A stretch of DNA of 64,000 bases, from assembly GCF_036669915.1 (NCBI RefSeq), contig NC_089320.1, forward strand, positions 2,581,129 to 2,645,128, in the 5' to 3' direction. Source of the stretch: Pocillopora verrucosa. Its lineage: Eukaryota > Cnidaria > Anthozoa > Scleractinia > Pocilloporidae. The notes under the pieces are model-generated. The model had not been told where the DNA came from and made no database searches. It was given only the letters and a program-made list of their open reading frames with translations. Shown here piece by piece: positions 11,909 to 30,351 of the stretch; positions within the stretch are counted from its first letter, which is position 1, and each line of letters opens with the position of its first letter. The position numbers and the translations under genes were made by a program.

Positions 11909-14900
11909 CTAGAGGTAAGTATCTCGATTATCTTGATAATCACAAGCTACATTGCAAGTGGATTGCAGAGTACAATTAGAAGCCATCTGGTTTCGCTTCA
12001 ATACTGGCGGTTTCTTTGTCATTCTGCCCGGCAGTTTACTTTTGTACAGCTCCAGAGCTCTTCCACTCACAGCGAATGCCAGAAAAATGAACAGCCCTAG
12101 GAAGAAATGGAGTAAAAGTCGGGGAATTTATGGTTATTCTAATCGCGAAACTTATCGTCATACCGTTTCCTGTGTGTATAGCGTTTACGTGTTAATAACC
12201 TGTGAGTGTTTGTACGTGTCGTTAGTTGTATTGTGTACTTGTGCTTGATGTTTGTACCGTAATATTACGTAATTATGTCGAGTAATTTGTCAGGCTTTTT
12301 GTATAAATTTGATCCTTGGAATCAATGTTTACGTCGACTTTTAAGAAACAGCGTCGCCGTTTCCGTTTTTCGTCGGCAAAGCTATGTAAGGTTTTCGTTC
12401 TCTAAACCTTTTCTGTGTGAATCAATTCCCCCAGCAATATGTTTTACCTTCCACAGGTCAAGAATATTATTATTTCAATTATTAGACTAAAAAAAATTTA
12501 AAACATAGGTCGAAATAGAAGAAGTAAAACAAAACATGCCTTGAAGGCTGTTTAAAATCGCATACGGGTACCATAAGAATGATAAAGACTTCACGTTCGC
12601 AGCAATTCCCAGAATCCATGTCAAGCCCATAACTGACACCATTTTGAAGCAAATTACAGCCACACTGCTGCTTTGTCGTTGATGGGTGATTTGTTGAGTT
12701 TCCTGCAAGAGAGTACAAATAAATATTTCACGGAGGAGAAAATTTCCAAGAGCGTTAGCCCTTCGTCAAAGCGATAGTGATTCGCTCTGACGAAGGGTTA
12801 ACGCTCCAAACATCAACTTTGAAACTATTTACGGTGGCAAATTTACGTTATCAACTCAATTGATAATACTAAATTACCCTGCTATACTCTCCCACTGACG
12901 CAGCTCCACAGTTTTTTTTAGAAACTTCCTCCTTCTATAAAATGGTTAGATTAAGTATTCCACCTGAAATTTCCTTGTAAAACAACGGGGCAATCCACTC
13001 ATGTTTTTCCACTAAAGGATCAAAGTAAAAATGTTGAACAAATTTACATATACCTTTCGTGTTTTGAGGATGTGACTCACAGTGTGCCCGAGCGCCAACA
13101 GATTAAAGACCAGGAGTAGTGCAACAGGCAGAACAAATGAATAAAGTTTGGCTTGCGGGTGAGATATGAAACATACCTCTGCACCTTGTCCTATGGCAAA
13201 TACAAAAAAAAAATCCACAAATTCAGAATACTAAAAGCTTCTCATTGAAAAAGGGAAAATAATTATTAAATGAGGATGGAAACGTATACCCCAGGGGACC
13301 AGGGGAGGGGGAACGGGGGGGGATCGTTTCGCTAACAGAGTATAAAAGAAGGACTCAAGAAAATTGACTGCCAATTAAATGCCAATGAAGGAGAGGTGGG
13401 GCGAGATCAGAAGAATATTAAGAGGACTTCTGAGGAGATCATTGATTTCTTTTTCGTGACAAAACAAAAATCCTCCCACCCCACCTTGCCCCAGGCGATA
13501 AATTAAAACTGGCCAAAGAGTCAGTGAAAACTCTAATGACGGTTTATTTCTGAACAGCTTCAACAAATTAGCAGTGCAAAGAACTCACCATATCCGATTG
13601 CTCCTTTCTCTGTATGATCAATTACGACACATGTGACGACAATCGCAGCAGGAGCTCCCCAGGCGTACGCGCTGTAGGCAGCGAGACGTTTCTTGTCGCC
13701 ATCACGCAGATTCGCTGCAACTCCCGATCCGTCTTTTGAAATAATGATAGAGCGCGTCATGACCAACTTAGGTAATAGAATGAACTTAATGAATCGGTAG
13801 GGGGCTGAACGGGAAATTTTTCTGTCAAAGCTCTCTCTCTCTCTCTCTCTCTCTTTCTCTGGCTGCTATTGGTCATAAATCTGCCGTTCAAACACCTAGA
13901 AGACTTGGGGCTGGGTTAAGTCAGTTCATAAGATTGCCTTTTTCGGGGCTTTCCAAGTTTCCCTGCCCTCGAGTGATGCAAGGGTTACTCAATGGGATAA
14001 TAAACCATCGCAAGATACCTACACTGTCAACCCGATCCCAACTTGGAATTTCGTCAGGCTTTCCTGACAGTTGACTGGTAACGATTTATACTCCTGTTTG
14101 GAGAAAGGCATTGCGGGAGTTGTGCGTCTTGCCCGAGCACCTCTCTTCTTCAAGTCTACCACGTCTCCGTAATGCAAGCGACAAATATTTACAGGGTTCG
14201 TACTTTTTTTCAGAAACAAATTTCAAGGAATTTTGGAGGACTTAGATTGATTGTTCTAGGACTCTGAATTCACTATAAACCTTTCATTCCCAAGATTTCA
14301 AAATCCATTCTCCTTATGGTCTACATGCATTTCTTTTAACATAAATTCTGAAAACTTCATTGCTTGAGTTAAGCTGATTTCCAAGGCTTACCAAGACATG
14401 CAGTCTTTTTCCAGGAAATTCCCGTCCCGGAAAATGTCAAAACAAAATTCCAAGTCTTTCCAGCTTTTCCAGGACCCGTACCAACCCGCATATATATATA
14501 AGCAGAAACCTTATCTTTGAGTCTCAGAGTGCTTTACACTCGTGAAGCTAAATAATGGTCGATTGAGTAGAAAAGGAGAAATTACAACATTACACTACAG
14601 AACTTTTTCGAAAGGGCTTACTGGTCCTCTCTCGTCAGGTACATGGAACGCTAATCAATTAAGGTTCCCTTTGTAGGCTGGTGGTTCAAAAATGCGCTCT
14701 TAAGTACATGCTTGCATACCGGCACGCACTCGCTATACATTTACATATAAATCATGAAACTGGACTTACTAAACGGAGCAAAAATCCGATGCACATCGTA
14801 AGCCATTACGTTCATCCAAGTAAAGGAAGAGAGGACGAAGAAATGGAGAAGAACTGCAACTGACAGACATGTGTCATGATCGTCGGTCTCTCCTCCTACA

Positions 14901-17900
14901 AAGAAAAAACTCTGATACAGCAGCAGAGAGATGGCTAAGTTTATTAATATTTTCCCCGGTAGGTTGCGGAGCTCGGTAAACATGATGTATGTCAAAAGTA
15001 GAAGAATCAGAGAAACCATCGACATTATGGATCCAATAAAAGTAAACAGCTGTAAAGATGCTGGCGTAGTTCTGGTGATCTCCCTCCGTTGATAACGACG
15101 AGTGTTATCTGATCTCGTAAAATTCCTTGAGAAATTTACGCATAACAGCAATTTATCGTCCATAAATCTGTACGTGTTATTGACGTAGGTTTTCCGGTGT
15201 TTCTTCAAATAGATGGATCCGTTGAGAAGTTGCTTGAAATCTGTTTTGTTAAACGCCACAATAGTACAGTTTGGATTCCAGAAGTCTGAGCCATTTTGCT
15301 TATCCTGCCGAGGGTCGCTATAATCTTCAAGGGAGACAACTTTTTTGCAGCTTGCAGCGTAGGGATCGTACAGTTCATCATCAGAACAAACTATGGTACG
15401 TTCAACCCGTTGAGACACGCCTTCTTTTCTCTCGTCTACCCGAATATTGCATCTCGACGTGGAAGTAAAATCAAACAAGATAGTCAATGGCGGAGATACC
15501 GGACCACTTCCAGATACACAGTCATTTCCGAGATCAACAGGTTTGAAGCCATTACATAATGCGCATTGTGGGTTTCGAAAACGTGTGTTTTTTTGACACA
15601 TTGGGAAGGCGTACCGCAGGCATTCCATTTGGCAGTAAGATTCGTTTACTTTTTGACTCATCACTTTACAATCTTGAAAACGAGGAATGCATCGTTTCAA
15701 TGAGTTAAGCTGGAAATCTTGCGGCGATATCTCTAGCGAACAGTTGTTCAGCAAAATGTCCATATTGGTGGAAAAATTAGATGCAGTAAAGTTAAACCAT
15801 GAATCGCAGACAAAATGAAGTCTCCAGTACGTCGTGTTTACAGCTCCATTGCATCTTGCACAAAATATATTTTTAAACGTTTTCAGACTGTCTCCGTCAA
15901 AAACCGGCAAACTTATGAGAAGGTCACTTCGGTCTTCGTCCTCACACTTTTTTCGCGTTTCGTTTTCTTTCCATTTTTTAGGACACGTTCGCCAGACAGC
16001 GTAACCGTTGTAAATTGGTCTAATGGGGTTATTTCTTAAAGCGAAGCAGGTTTCAGTGGTACTTAGAGTGCTTCTCTCAGGATTGACTCGCTCACGACAA
16101 CTATTAGGGAAACCGTAACATAAATTAGAGAACTAAGACCTCTGAGAGCATTCTGAAAAGTCATCACAAATTGCTTGCATGGCACCTCTCGATTGATTGT
16201 CATGATATCGAAACAAAAAAAAAAAGCAAGAAACTGTCTGTGGCAAGGAAAACATAAGCGAGCAAGTCGTGGATAGGTTTGATTTTAAATCTTACTAACT
16301 TTTGCAGGTAGTGCAAGTATTCAAGTTAGGTCTATCGAAAAGTTCTTTATTCATGCAATTCGCGTTGCAGGGAGTCGTCTATGGCTAAATCCAGGCGATA
16401 TTTTTATGTCAATATGGTGAATTAATTAAATCGTTAGATAAATCAGATGTGCGCGGAGTATACAACTGTAATGTATACTAAGTTTTACTTGCCCGGTACG
16501 TTAAACGTTAGTGTAAGGATTACGGTTTTACAACGTACACGCTTATTTAAACGCTCACTTGCGCTCATTGAAAATGATTCCGTTAGTAGGACGAATATAC
16601 TTATCATTTACTTACTACCGTGAACAGTGCACATCTTGAAGCAACAATTGTCACTCACCTTTTTTTTTTTGGTACCGCAACCTAGGAATATGCAACACAC
16701 ACAAAAGACAACGAGCAGTAAAGAGGAGGGAAGCTTACATTGCATCGAAGTCATAACAGCAGTCACCAAAGCCATCGCAAAGCTTGTCACAGTAGCATAG
16801 GGGTATAAATCTATTCCATACGGTAACATTGTCCAATCTCTCATCGATGCCACAGCGATTTTTGCAGGTGAATTTCTTATATTCATAGTTCCAGAAGAAG
16901 CGATGTATAAAATGCCGTATATTTTCATTCCATTGGGCATTAACGGAGGCTAAAGATATAATATAACAATCAATATTTTAAAACTATTATGTTAATATAT
17001 TTTCACAATTTGACGGAATTAATAAAAACCGCAGGCCAAATGCATGGCTATAGATTACTGTCACGGTATCCCAGATTGTCCAAGAGTTCTTCCTGAATAT
17101 CACACGTATTTGAGGAATGCACAAAAGACTATACTTTTTCATTACTGCAACTTGAATTTTTGCCTTACCATTGGTTGGGATTTCATCTGGACTGCACCTG
17201 CGGCGTAAAGAATTAATGATGAAGTAGTCAGGAGCAGGTCCAGTGGGAGAAGCAGCTGTTGTGGGGTTGGTAGAACCGGTAAGATCCCCGCTCTCAGGAG
17301 ATGATGTTGGAGATTTAGTCAACGGTAAGGACGATGACGGTGATTGTTGTAATGGTGTTTGTGGCTGTGACGTCGGAAGTTGTATTGGCGGCAACGAAGA
17401 AGGTGAAGGTGGATGGTCATTGCCTGGAGGACATGGATATGGAGGCCCACCGCCAGCTAAAGGCTCCCCATCTGGAGGAGGTAATGGTAGTAATGGAGGA
17501 TTCCCACCAGATGAAGGTGAAGGAGGATGACCATCGGCTGGAAGAGATGATGGAGACACAGGCCCACCGCCAGCCGATGACTGCCCATCTGGAGAAGGTA
17601 ATGGTGGCAACGGAACATTCCCGCCAGACGAAAGTAAAGGAGGTAAAGGTGGTAAAGGTATATGGCCATCAGCTGTAAGAGATGAAGGTCCACCGCCAGC
17701 TAGTGGCTGCCCATCTGGAGAGGGTAATGGTGGTAACAGATGATTCCCGCCGGATGAAGGTGAAGGAGGTAAAGGTGGTAAAGGTGGTAAAGGTGGTAAA
17801 GGTGGATGGCCATAGGCTGGAGGAGATGGAGGTCCACCACAACCCATTGGCTGCCCACCTGGAGAAGGTAATGGTGGTAGCGGAAGATTCCCGCCAGACA

Positions 17901-18687
17901 AAGATGAAGGAGGTAAAGTTGGGTGGCCATCAGCTGGAAGAGATGGAGGTCCATCGCCAGCCAGTGGCTGCGCATCTGGAGAAGGTAATGGTGGTTGTAG
18001 AGGATCCCCACCAGATGAAGGCGAAGGACTCGCAGTTGGGTTGCCATCGGATGGAGGAGATGGAGGGTAAGGAGGATTCCTATCAGACGACGATGATGGA
18101 GAGGAAGTTAAATGGGCACCGGCTGGAAATGATGGTTGAGATGGAGACCCACCGCTAGCTGAAGATGTTGGAGGAGAATATGACTCACCTTCTGGAGAAG
18201 ATGATGAGTACGGAGGATTTCCGCCAGCCGAAGGTGAAGGAAGTGAAGGTCGGGGGCCATTGGCTGGAACAAATGGAGGTACAGGCCCACTGCCTGCCAG
18301 ATATGAAAACTTATATATTAATTAAAAATTTACATTTATCGAATTTAAATTGGAAATATAAAATGATAGAAAGGAGTTCATGATTATTTAAGAAGCAAAC
18401 TGTAAAAAATCAAAACTTTGACGACATTGAACTTTAGTTTTGAAAAAACTCTGACCTCACCAGAGGCTTAGCTATGAGAAGGTATCTTCAAAGGATCTGC
18501 TTTGCAAAATGTTATTCACCTGTTATAACCACAAAGAAGGATTGTTAAAAAAATAAGTTTTTATCATGAAGACTGGATTACCTGAGACACTGCTTTGAGC
18601 GCTTTTCGCTTCATTGTGGAAAAGGACCGTTGCGTAGAATGCCACAAACAAAGCTCTGGTCGAACGATGCCAAAGAAATGTATGCAT
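11909..18687 (-). CDS. Adhesion/secretin-class GPCR with proline-rich stalk and SMB domain
   Basis: Minus-strand exons 18687-18582, 18293-17169, 16949-16739, 16100-14770, 13732-13589, 13190-13054, 12702-12540 and 12096-11909 give 1134 residues with matching phases. Residues 1-35 include a signal peptide (starts MHTFLWHRSTRALFVAFYA). Residues 36-410 are a Pro/Gly/Ser repeat stalk. A somatomedin B domain has eight cysteines (C439 to C482, with CYCDKLCDGFGDCC); the exon 3/4 junction supplies the last one. A long Cys-rich ectodomain with CARCNG and CALCNG follows. Seven helices start near 832; TM6 MGLTWILG and TM7 LNSLQG then LFIFLAFA are hallmarks of the class. No GPS cleavage motif or GAIN domain was seen before TM1. 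The intron between exons 7 and 8 uses a GC donor (AAG/GCATGT). The tail is short and ends DNRDTYL. Ligand unknown. Confidence 0.85.
12735..12925. repeat. Palindromic element, family A copy 2
   Basis: Inverted arms around GCGTTAGCCCTTCGTC and GACGAAGGGTTAACGC, followed by CTATTTACGGTGGCAAATTT and the tail TTATCAACTCAATTGATAAT seen in the other copies. It sits in the intron just upstream of receptor exon 7. Confidence 0.75.
13294..13322 (+). other. G-run tract with G-quadruplex potential
   Basis: Four or more runs of at least four G separated by one to five bases (GGGGACCAGGGGAGGGGG, then AAC and a further G run). It lies in a receptor intron; on the transcribed RNA the tract is C-rich, so any fold would be in the DNA plus strand. 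Confidence 0.55.
13832..13860. repeat. CT dinucleotide microsatellite
   Basis: An almost pure CT run of about 29 bases in the intron between receptor exons 4 and 5. Confidence 0.85.
14192..14492. repeat. Probable MITE with GTACGAACCC-like ends
   Basis: The left end CAGGGTTCGTAC and the right end ACCCGTACCAACCC are imperfect inverted repeats about 300 bases apart. The interior also shows inverted similarity (AATTTCAAGGAATTTTGGAG against CAAAATTCCAAGTCTTTCC). It lies in the intron after receptor exon 4. Superfamily not determined. Confidence 0.5.
17400..18240 (-). repeat. Coding minisatellite of the receptor stalk
   Basis: Exon 2 of the receptor gene is built from repeats of roughly 32-44 codons with the theme SGGNPPLPPLPSPDGQPLAG followed by GGPPSLPADGHPP. 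At least five clear units (GGDPLQ, GGNLPL, GGNHLL, GGNVPL, GGNPPL) and degenerate units at the N-terminal side are visible. Short GGT or GGTAAA-type runs inside it also vary in number. Frames open on the opposite strand are by-products. Confidence 0.8.
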
Positions 18688-21600
18688 CCTTCTCAGATAC
18701 CTGAAAGTTGATTAAGCATTGGTTTGAACAAGATATATTGCATATCTGATTGTGTAAAGAACCCTCGATATCCAGTTCCAACAAGAAAAATTCTTGCCCT
18801 CTTTATCTACATCATTAGCCTTCGAAAACATATTAGTTGGTGTCCTTACGCGATTTTGCAAACAAAGCTTATGAGCGATGCTCCGATGTTTACATCAGGA
18901 GACATCTTAGGAAAAGAAATCAAAAAAAAAAGAGAGAAAAAGAAAGAAGGAAACTATTAAATGTTGTTCACTTTCTCGTCTCCAATATCCTGCAGATTTA
19001 GGTATCTTTTTTTCAGGTTTTCATTATGATTAAGTTTAATGTTGATGAATTTTGCGTACACTAAATTTATGGTGTCGGTAACTTGACATAACCGTGTCAC
19101 CACTGTCATAAACACATATGCGCAAACATTGTCATTGCTTGATCAAAGATTGTTATTAAGACTAAACGTCAAAACGAAAAAGAAAAAAATTTATAGCAAA
19201 AAATTACAGTAAGTTACCAAAAGGAAAAAAACCGAACCAAACAGTTAAGACTTTGATTGCAAACATCTTCTGAACCTCTTTCCACAAACCATAATTGATG
19301 GGTCTGCATAGAAAACTCTTTATTGCATCTTACTATTGTATTACGCGTTAGTAAACAGGTGGCGATATTAAATTTACAGGGAATTTATTTGTTTTTTCAC
19401 CAATCCTCCCAAAAAAAGTTCACTTTCAAGAGACATCTGATTCCATGGCAGTTCTAACAGCGATATCATTCATAAAAAATGACCTCGATTAAACTCCGAT
19501 TGATATTACAGATGCTTCACTCCAAGGTTACAATCTGGTTGTAGCTGACAAACTTTGACAATAATTTATACATGAGTCAAATCTCTACATCAGGATATTC
19601 GAAACTTCAGCCCAGGAAATAATCAGCTCTTCAGGAAATAATCGCGGTATTAAACGCATCGGAAGTAAAACGATATTTTAGTTTGGGAAAAAAAGAAAAG
19701 AAAATTTGTAAACACTGTTTTAAAACGTTAAAGAATCAAGCAAAGATGTCGGTTTAATTTCTCAAGACCGCGGATTTTGTAACAGTAACCAGCTGGAAAA
19801 ATCGTATTGACAATTTCAGACTTTTAACTGGTTCAACAATTTGAAGAAAATTAACTAATCCTTCTCCCTTAATTTCCTATCGAAGACTCTCATTAAGTTT
19901 CCAACATAGCCTTTAATTTTAATCAAGTAAAATTACCAATTTAAGTTCTCTGGCGAGGAAATTTAAACACTTTCCGTTTAAAAATACGCCTTCCTCTTTT
20001 CATTTTACTAATTAATTAATCCTGGAAAAAATGAAAATGTATCATGTGCACGGTTGCTAACCTTGACTTGTATCCGTTTCGAGTTTAGCACCACTTGCAG
20101 TTACGTAATCGTCAGAAATATTTACTCCTGGTCCGCTAGTTTGGCAGTAAATTGTGAATTCTACACGAGGCACAAACTCATCAAGGAAGAATCAGCACAA
20201 TCAATGTTCGATCTCGAATTCACAGATAGACTGAGCTTATCTAGATAAAAAGGCACATCCCCGCACGATGAAAAAAAACGAGATCTCATGAAATCGTCAT
20301 CTGTAAGGGGTACGGCTACTAATTGCTGCTATATTGCCTTCAGGGTTACAAATAAATTAAAATCAAGTTTATTACCTCAATCAATAGGTCATAATTTGTC
20401 AGTTGTGTTTTTTCAGCCGCTCCAAGGAGAAATTTCTCTTCAAATGTGCCGTTAAAAGCCGAATGTCTAAGAAATTTCTTACAACACAATGGTAGGTCAT
20501 TTCCTAACGAGCTCGAAACGCTTAATTGAAATGCGCAAATAAGAGTAGATTTCAAAGTCCGTTTAATTCTGCTATGTGACCTGTGGGTCATAAATAGGCC
20601 AAAATTGGACCATAATTACAATCTTCAAAACATGAAAAAATATAATTAATATTGTGATAAAAAAAACTGCATTTTAAAATGAAAGCAATTATTCGCGTAA
20701 AAGGCCTTTTCTACTAAAACGTGCGAGAAATTGTGTTTTTTTACCGTCGAAACTGAATTTTTCGCACGTTTTAGTAATGTATTCAGGTCTAAAGAGTCGC
20801 TTGTCACCTTAATCAGTTTCACCTGACACCCTCAGGTTCGTCCCAAAAACGAAATTGACAAAATTCAAAAAAATTTTTTTTCCTACGGGAACGAGAGCAT
20901 AGCGCATAAATTCCCTATAAATCGAACTCTACTTACTCGACTATTCCGAGGAATTTGACTGAAAATTACAACCAAAAGGCTCTGCCAACGCAACCGACGT
21001 TTGGGTTTAGTATTTCAGCAACAAAATATATGGCTTTCACTGCAAAAGAAAGTTATTAACCGTAATTAGCACTTCTCAAATTTGTGTTAGAGATGGAGAG
21101 CCTTCAAATTGAGTTCATAGAAAAAAATTCAATTGATGTTCCTCTTCAGGTACAATCATAATTATTTCTGTCTTTCATAAATGTCTCCTTTTAAATTAAA
21201 TGATTTAAGGGCGGTCAGATGAATACAAGCTTTAATGACGAAGTTGATTGCATCTGTTCACAGGACGGCGGGCGCAGTTCCTGAGCTCTTACACGCGCAC
21301 TCTGGGGGTCGATGTTTGTGCAGCGGTACAATCCGTCGAGATTACGCATACCGTAGTGGCGCTTGTCTAAGAGACCTTTAAAAGCTCGTTCCGAGGGATC
21401 TCCCGATCAGTTTTAGGGTCAATGAACCTGCCATCCTGAAGAAAAGGACGAGAAAAGAGAGACTGACCGAAAGTTGAACCCTCCGTCTCACATAAAACCA
21501 GTTTTGACCTTTTTTGGACCAACAAGATTCATTAGCGGTAAAAAAATACCCAGTTTGCAAACCTCAATCGATGTCCCGCGAAGAGATTCACAACTGCGCA

Positions 21601-22598
21601 CGTTCGTTCCCTCCTGTCTTGCTCACCGATGAAGAAAACTTCAATATTGGCAAGGGAGGCGCATGCATGCACAATCCGTACTTAGAAATTGCACTGTTTC
21701 AACAAAAAAAAAGTCTCTTTTGGCTAGATATTTTCAGCTCCACAGCTCAACTCCATATGTATTATTTGCCAAAATTGATAGACGAGTACACTAACTCATT
21801 TTTCTTGAGTGGAGGTGGAGAAAGGGGTCTTACGTGGAGAAAAATATTTATTCGGTGTTTTGAAAACTAACAAACTGGTTGCTGGCGCCTAAACCAGTCG
21901 TTAATCGATGTGGCGATTTGTCTTTTTGAGTCTTTCACTACATGGTTGACAAAGGTTCTGTTCTCCAGGAGATAATTATTTAGACAATAATATCTGGTTC
22001 ATTTCTATAAAAACGTTTTACGACAATGTTTTACGACCTAAAATGCTGATGCATATGCGCGTCGCTAATTCAACCTTTCTTTGAAGCTGCATTATTGGAA
22101 GAGCGTATAAATTACATCAGGACATCTGCTTAGTTTGATGGGGAAAATGTTCTTATGTATTTCGAATGCGACTAATAAATATTCGTGAAAAAAAGGACCA
22201 GAGGAGCGAGTCCAGATAAATGAAAATCTGGATAATCGAGGTTCGACAGTAATAGCTTATTTTACCGAGCAAACCGTTGAGAAAAGTCATTCTCTAACCA
22301 GGATCAATATTAAATTTAATACAGCTTTGTAGCTGAGCACCTAGCGCAGACAATCTTACAATTACAACACACACCATACATTATCCAGTTTTTCAAACAC
22401 ACACGTTTAAGATCCCTTGAGGCTTCTGAACAAACAACAGCTAAGAAATCATGATTCTACTACACTGAAATCAGTTCATGCCTTCTAGAGATACAGATTT
22501 GCCTGGTGCTAACACTAAATTCAAATGCCTTTTTCCTTAAGTTCCTTCATCATAGCAGCTAGTGATAACAAGGCTGCCGGTCTTCCAACAGTGTTTCA
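18688..22598. other. Intergenic region without a convincing gene
   Basis: About 3.9 kb between the receptor start and the GAPDH stop. It should contain the receptor promoter and the GAPDH 3' UTR (a possible ATTAAA signal on the minus strand reads from 22320). A 65-base hairpin is at 20712-20776. The stretch 21240-21560 is richer in G and C than its surroundings but matches no RNA I know. The longest frame (21514-21870, plus) has no domain-like content. Confidence 0.55.
20712..20776. repeat. Inverted repeat (hairpin) in intergenic DNA
   Basis: TACTAAAACGTGCGAGAAATT is mirrored by AATTTTTCGCACGTTTTAGTA with one or two mismatches across a loop of about 23 bases. It may be a small foldback element. 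Confidence 0.7.
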
Positions 22599-28659
<6,061 letters not shown>

Positions 28660-28800
28660 TGCGAGTTAGTATTTTCCCTGAAATTAAAAATAAACATTCT
28701 CTGATCAGATAAAGGAAAGGTTAACCTTGAACAAAACGGTACCGATTCGGAAGGATTTGTAATAAAAAAAAAAGAATTATTAGCCCAATAACTTACCTCC
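28660..28800 (-). promoter_or_regulatory. GAPDH: GAPDH 5' UTR with a short intron
   Basis: A good donor (CAGGAG/GTAAGT, exon edge 28797) and acceptor (TTAATTTCAG/GGAAAA, exon edge 28677) define a 119-base intron (28678-28796) immediately upstream of the start codon. The first non-coding exon therefore extends upstream of 28797. Transcription start and core promoter are not identified. Confidence 0.6.
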
Positions 28801-29418
28801 TGAGGCTAACAGACTTTTGCTGCCACGTTCACTGATAGAATGGAACGATTTGGAACCGGCGTTGCATATCGAACTTCAGGTGAAGCTGGTGCTAGCATTT
28901 GATTGGTCGAGACGAAGTCAGCTGACCAGGATCGTGAAGCCCTGCACGGAAAAATCACCTGATTGTTGATTGTTGTACTTTTTGTTCAAACAAAGTGAAT
29001 TCAACGTCACAGATTCCTCGCGCGACGACTTGAGGTGAGATGAGCATGTGTCTCGAGCGTGGTTGCTCATTGCGAAGCACTGGCCGGGTGCGACTGTTTC
29101 TTTGGACTGTATGTGAACAGGGCTCGACTACGTCAAAGTTCTCCGCCAAATATGCATGACGGCTAAGGAAACAGGCATGCTATGCGGAGAACGCATGGTA
29201 ACGAAAAATAAAGATTGTCCTTAATGTAACAGTCCATCAGAGGCAGCTGAAACAAGATTTACTTTAATTCTCATTACCTTTTTTGGTCGATAATGTACGA
29301 ATAATATAGAGAGAAACTAGATGTTAATCACTTCTAGGAGTTAAAGGGTTAAAACTCTTTAGGCCAGTTATTAAAACAAAGTTTAGTTAATGTTAAGCAA
29401 AAACGCATTCTAAACTAT

Positions 29419-29455
29419 CTTAAATTTAGCTGCATAATATGCAGCTAAATTTAAG
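29419..29455. repeat. Perfect 18-bp palindrome
   Basis: CTTAAATTTAGCTGCATA and its exact inverse are separated by a single A. No similar sequence was noticed elsewhere in the window. Confidence 0.9.
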
Positions 29456-29826
29456 AAATTCAATATATTATCTGCACATTAATTTTTGTGAACAGCATTA
29501 AGGGGGCCATAATTTAACTCAGAGAGACAATTATTTAATGAAAACAACCCTCCTAAAGAGAATATGCAAGGCTCTGCTTACGTAAAACCACAGTTTGAGT
29601 TAGACCTCATGTGAATAACAGGCCCTCTAAGTCCAGAAAATGGACAAAATTTGTTATTATTTGGAAATAATAATAAAAAAAACTTGGTATAGTGACACAT
29701 TTTGGAAGAATACAAGCCACAGAAAGCCCCTTCCTCTATAAAAAAAGTAATGCCAACAACTGTGTTGTGTTCAGTAATATGGTCTTGAGTGTTTTCTGGT
29801 TTGAGATTGTTCAGTGAACAGAGAAT

Positions 29827-30025
29827 TAAACCCTTTACACCCTAACATCAGTATGCATATTCTCCATACTGTCCTTTGTACATATCCTACTGTTCTGACA
29901 AAAAGAATTTGTTTCACAATAAAGAGTTTCTCTAGTTGGTGATCATTTCCTGTATTCCTGTGACCTTACGATGTGATTGAGGGGGGATTTCATAGGGAGA
30001 ATTTAGTTGCAAGTCACTCTACAGC
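29827..30025. repeat. TTAA-type MITE, family B (subfamily 2)
   Basis: Starts TTAAACCCTTTACACCCTAA with CATCAGTATGCATATTCTCC, and contains GACAAAAAGAATTTG and AGGGAGAATTTAGTTGCAAG. Its right end is less clear than in other copies. Confidence 0.6.
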
Positions 30026-30252
30026 AGAGATTGCAACTATGGAAGTAAATGCTTAACAGTCATTATTTCAGCTACAATCATTGTGAACATCATAACTTTA
30101 CCCATTCATTTTCCCACTTCTTCTAAAAGTCTACCATCCATTTATCATAATTTCAGCTTTTGGGATTTGGTGTTGAGGCACATACTCTCTATTTCCTATC
30201 AGATCTTTTTCTTTCTACTCATCACATGGTTCACATAAGTAATGCAAAATCA

Positions 30253-30258
30253 TTTATT
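30253..30258 (-). promoter_or_regulatory. Putative CDK11 polyadenylation signal
   Basis: AATAAA on the minus strand about 95 nt beyond the CDK11 stop codon. Confidence 0.5.
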
Positions 30259-30351
30259 TTTTTCCTCCTTAACAAAGGAAATATTTACAATAAAATGTAC
30301 AAACACTGTTAGGTTTTTATGTCAACTGGAAACAGATACAATGTAAGGCGA

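Larger units (their letters stand above)
28801..30351. other. Intergenic region between GAPDH and the CDK11 3' end
   Basis: Presumed GAPDH promoter region plus CDK11 3' UTR. It holds an 18-bp perfect palindrome at 29419-29455 and one family B element near 29827-30025. No gene was found. Confidence 0.6.

Noticed and set aside
16101..16132. Alternative acceptor for receptor exon 4 at 16132
   Set aside because: It opens the frame further upstream but is out of phase with exon 3 and would not supply the eighth SMB cysteine.
17334..18158. Long plus-strand frames rich in Lys, Val and His
   Set aside because: They are the reverse of the proline-rich coding minisatellite of the receptor and keep open only because the repeat has no stops on that strand.
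21514..21870. A 118-codon plus-strand frame
   Set aside because: No domain, no signal peptide, no splice or codon pattern that sets it apart from background; it may still be a lineage-specific gene but nothing supports that.
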